Shown here in pieces: positions 60,527 through 64,000 of a DNA stretch of 64,000 nucleotides. Origin of the DNA: Sindora glabra (lineage: Eukaryota > Streptophyta > Magnoliopsida > Fabales > Fabaceae); the NCBI GenBank assembly GCA_020226215.1, contig CM035228.1:61291989-61355988 (forward strand), in the 5' to 3' direction. The translations under genes were made by a program, and so were the position numbers. Position 1 is the first letter of the stretch. Each line of letters begins with the position of its first letter. A model generated the notes under the pieces. That model had not been told where the DNA came from. It made no database searches and saw nothing but the letters and a program-made list of their open reading frames with translations.

Positions 60527-61922
60527 TGATAAATGCACAATTGTACTTAAATTTTATGTGTTTCATCACTTATTTACTTAGTATCTTGTGCAAATTAATT
60601 GAAAATAGGTACTTAAATGCTTGATATTTTATTCTCAGGTTTTGAAGTGACTCATTTGAGCATTAGAAGGGATCCGGAGCTAAAACCATGCAAATTGTGG
60701 AGAATTGAAGCAAATTCGCTCATCTGACAAAGAACACGGGGTATAGAAACCCCGTGTTGAATGCCGTGTACCTTTCTGGAATGTTTCGAAGCTTCAAAGA
60801 GCTGCTCGCAGAAGAACACGGGGTAGAACACGGGACGTGTCATACCCCGTGTAACATACTACCTGACCCTTCTTAAGTAGACACGGGGAGTGTCATACCC
60901 CATGTATCATGCTGCCCAACCTTCGCAGAGAAACACGGGGTACAACACAGGCCGTGTCTCACCCCGTGTACATTTTTCATATAAGTTTTATGCAAAGAAT
61001 CAAAAAGAGGGAGGAAGAGAACTAAAAATTAAAAGAGGAGCCGTCAGTAGAAACCCTAGGAGAGACCCAAAGTCACTAAGGGCGACTACTAGCCTTGGAT
61101 TCAAGCAAAGGATTGAAGATTCAAGCAAGGAATTTGTAGAGCTTCATGACTAGTTTGATTCCCCTCTCTGTTTTCTAGTTTTTTGCTGGTTGTGTAATGA
61201 ACTCACACTAAACCCTAGTGCTCAGCTGGGGTAAACTTGTTCATAGATTTATGGATTTTATTTTTATATAATCTAGCTAGATTTACTGTTGATTTACGAT
61301 TTGATTATGTTGTTTTGTATTTCAACAATCCAATACTTTCGGAAATTGGATTTGTGTAAAGGATTAGTTGATTCTAGGTTGGAATGACTAATTAACTAAT
61401 CAGACCTTGCTTAATCATTGGGAATCTCCATTAGACTTAGGAATTAAGCTAATTGGATTCTTTTGCACAGGATGAAATGTCTAAAATTGGATTCTCAAGC
61501 AATGTTAATGCAACCTACATAAGTGATTACTAGAGAAATTCTGGGCACTTTATCTATTGGTTAGTAGCTAGTAGCCTTGCAACGAGGTATAGCTTATTTT
61601 TAGTAATCCAGCAATCTAAATTAATAGTAAACCGGGTTAGAGGATTATCTTCATTCCATAATGAAATGCACAAGGAAACCCTAAAGCTGAGTACAATTCC
61701 ATCTCATTTGAATTAAATCTTTACCTAATCCATACTAGTTCCATTTGTTTCATTATTGATAATTAAGTTTTGTTTTGCATTTTACCCTTAATTCACAATA
61801 TCAATCGGTACACCTAGATAATTTACTTGAAATTCAGTTAGTATTCAACACTCAATCCCTATGGAGACGATATCTTTTATACTATAACTTAACTAAACCC
61901 GTGCACTTGCGGGATCACATCA
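60527..61922 (+). repeat. Athila-like 5' LTR
   Basis: Begins TGATAAATGCACAATTG and ends GATCACATCA, 1396 bp, homologous to the LTRs at 1-1347 and 27607-28962 in reverse. Palindromic ACACGGGG modules at 60733-60971 are well kept here. ORFs at 60652-60843, 60890-61153 and 61775-61960 are not genes. Confidence 0.94.
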
Positions 61923-61928
61923 AGTTTT

Positions 61929-61946
61929 TGGCACCGTTGCCGGGGA
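61929..61946 (+). other. Primer-binding site, tRNA-Asp
   Basis: TGGCACCGTTGCCGGGGA differs at one base from the complement of the plant tRNA-Asp(GUC) 3' end, and lies six bases after the LTR. Confidence 0.92.
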
Positions 61947-62119
61947 TTGCAACTAGTTGATATTAACAGAAACTTTTGAGTGAATTAGACTAGGCAATTC
62001 ATTTTCTTTTTAGTTCTTGATTTATCTTGTTTTGATTTTCTTATTTTTATATATAGTATTTCTTTCTTATTTTATTCTGTTCAAGTATTACCTACTCTTT
62101 TTGAAGAAAATTTTTGTAT

Positions 62120-64000
62120 ATGCGAAGGAGAAGTCTTGAAGGAATTCTTGACTTAGACTCGAAAATTGAAAGAACTCTGCTTAGGAGAAAGAGAGAGCAA
62201 AAATTAGTATATATTCAAGAGCCAATTAACCTTGAAATAGTGATTGAAGGCATGGATAACAGATCTCTTAAAGAGTTTGCAGCACCTGATGCCACTGGGC
62301 TTTAATCCAATATAATGAGGCCTACTGTTGAGGCTAACAACTTTGAATTGAAGCTAGCTCTTTTGTCTATGATGTAGCAAAATCAGTTTGGTGGAAGACC
62401 AATGGAGGATCCCAACCTCCATATTTAGATTTTCTTAGAGTATTGTGATACAATCAAAATAAATGGTGTAGCAGCGGATGCCATCAAGCATAGACTCTTC
62501 CCATTCTCCTTAAAGGATAGGGCAAGGGCTTAGTTACACTCTTTACCAGTAGGATCTATCATTACATGGGAAGAGCTATTGAGGGCTTTTCTATCACGAT
62601 ATTTTCCTCCAAGCAAGACTGCTCAATTAAGGAATGAAATCACCACATTCTCTCAAAAAGAAGGGGAATCTCTATTTGATGCTTGGGATAGATATAAAGA
62701 ACTTCTGAGGTTGTGCCCACATCATGGGCTAGAGAAATGGCTAGTTCTTCATACTTTCTATAATGGTTTGAGTTACAACACTAAGCTTACTGTGGATGCT
62801 GCTGCTGAAGGTGCTTTGATGAACAAAAGGTTGGATGAAGCATATGAATTTATTGAGGATATGGCTTTGAACCACTACCAATGGTCAAATAAGAGGGGAT
62901 CTTCAAGGAAAGCTCCAGGTAAGTACGAATTAGATGCTTTTAATCATTTGTCGGCTAAGGTAGATGCACTAGGAAGTCTAGGTAGCAAAGTAGATGCATT
63001 TATGGCTAAGTTTGATAAATTTCAAGTTAATAGTGTAAATGCAACAGGTGCTACCGACCTTCCTTGTGAGATTTGTGGTATGACAGGTCACATGGCAACT
63101 GAGTGTAAATTGGGGCAGGACTTCACTGAGCAAGTGAATTATATGCACAACTGTGGGTATGGACAGAAGAATCCAAATGAACCCTTTAGAAACACCTACA
63201 ATCCATCATGGAGGAACCACCCAAATCTATCCTACAAGCCCAACCAGTCATACAACACTCAAAACACTCATAATAGGCCACCACCACCACCCGATTTTCA
63301 AAACCAAAGACCCAACAACGCACCAGCTCAACCCTCTTTTACTTCTAAATTAGAAGGCCTCCTAGAGAAATTTCTCATTTCGCAAGAGAAAACTAATGAA
63401 GAGTTTTGGCAGCATGGTAGGGCCATGGAGGACTCCATTAGGCAACTGTCCTCCCAAGTTAACTCATTGGCCACACATGGAAAAATGTTGGAGACCCAAA
63501 TAGCTCAACAAGCTTCTGCTTCTTCTTTTAAAGCTTTTGGTCAACTCCCTGCTCAACCTGAATCAAATCCTAGGGAGCATTGTAAAGCAATCACTCTTAG
63601 TAGTGGGAAGCTGTTAAAGGTTCTAAATGCCATTCATGAAGGTGAAGAAGAAATGGTTGAGGGGGAAGTGCAAAAAGAAGGCAAAAAGGCTTCAATTCTT
63701 GATGATGCTGAAGTGAAAGAAGGGGAATTACCTGAAAAGTCAAAGTATGTCCCTCCAAAACCATACAAACCGCCTATCCCTTATCCTTAAAGACTAGCAA
63801 AGGCTAAACTTGATAAGCAATTTGGGAAGTTCTTGGAAGTATTGAAGAAGTTGTATATCAATATCCCCTTCACTGATGCTCTTTCATAAATGCCGTCATA
63901 TGCAAAGTTCTTGAAGGACATCCTCTCAAACAAAAGGAAACTAGAGGATCATGAGACTGTAGCCCTAATGGAGGAGTGTAGTGCCATCATCCAGAATAAA
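62120..64000 (+). pseudogene. Athila-like gag (broken, runs off the window)
   Basis: The ATG at 62120 starts RRRSLEGILDLDSKIERTLL. The single frame is stopped at 62303-62305 (TAA, also present in the other copy), 62375-62377, 62426-62428 and 62531-62533 (TGG to TAG), then is open to 63788-63790, with a further TAA at 63887-63889. The gag core (about 62579-62870) includes FLSRYFPPSKTAQLRNE and WDRYKELLRLCPHH. A complete CCHC knuckle CEICGMTGHMATEC is at about 63066-63107, then a Pro/Asn/Gln-rich linker and a coiled-coil-like KLEGLLEKFLISQEKTNEE. The end at 63791-64000 leads toward the protease. Confidence 0.9.

Larger units (their letters stand above)
60527..64000 (+). mobile_element. Second Athila-like gypsy element, 5' part
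   Basis: Plus-strand LTR, tRNA-Asp primer site and gag, running off the window. It is the same family as the element at 1-28962. The base run before the LTR is ATAAC; the matching duplication would be outside the window. Confidence 0.92.

Overview
This window is AT-rich plant nuclear DNA, very probably from a eudicot. The evidence is nested LTR retrotransposons of the plant Ty3/gypsy Athila type and plant Ty1/copia type, with primer-binding sites matching plant tRNA-Asp and initiator tRNA-Met, plus one plant seed oleosin gene. I cannot name the species. I see no bacterial gene, tRNA, rRNA or CRISPR array. The oleosin gene at 44752-45207 (minus strand) is the only intact protein-coding gene I can support; every other recognisable coding region is a broken retroelement polyprotein.

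Layout. Positions 1-28962 hold one minus-strand Athila-like gypsy element. Its 3' LTR (1-1347) is cut by the window start. Then come a polypurine tract, a broken env-like ORF, broken pol and gag, a tRNA-Asp primer site, and the 5' LTR (27607-28962). Its gag is split by a minus-strand copia element, called A here (9668-26158), flanked by a perfect 5-bp duplication ATGAG. The gag of A is in turn split by a plus-strand copia element, B (13635-22281). This is a three-deep nest: gypsy, then A, then B. A has lost its reverse transcriptase. B is the youngest and least damaged.

28963-44700 is AT-rich and mostly old repeat debris: LTR-like segments at 30363, 33711 and 40455, a heavily decayed plus-strand relative of B (36700-39720), and small tandem repeats. 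The oleosin gene has ABRE and RY seed-promoter motifs upstream and a short hairpin directly after its stop. From 45700 to 51300 lie a degenerate minisatellite, a probable hAT-type non-autonomous element with an 8-bp target duplication, a transposon-like block of ~145-bp tandem repeats, and a CACTA-like segment. 51300-60526 contains a probable SIRE-type copia LTR with polypurine tract, and a solo LTR of the A family (58429-60107) with a perfect 5-bp duplication ATATT.

60527-64000 is the 5' end of a second Athila-like element on the plus strand: LTR, tRNA-Asp primer site and a broken gag that runs off the window.

I found no new multi-gene system. The most notable signals are structural: a GC-rich hairpin island kept in the leaders of both copia elements, palindromic ACACGGGG modules in the Athila LTRs and pre-env region, a gag stop codon shared by two independent Athila copies, and the in-frame loss of reverse transcriptase from copia A.
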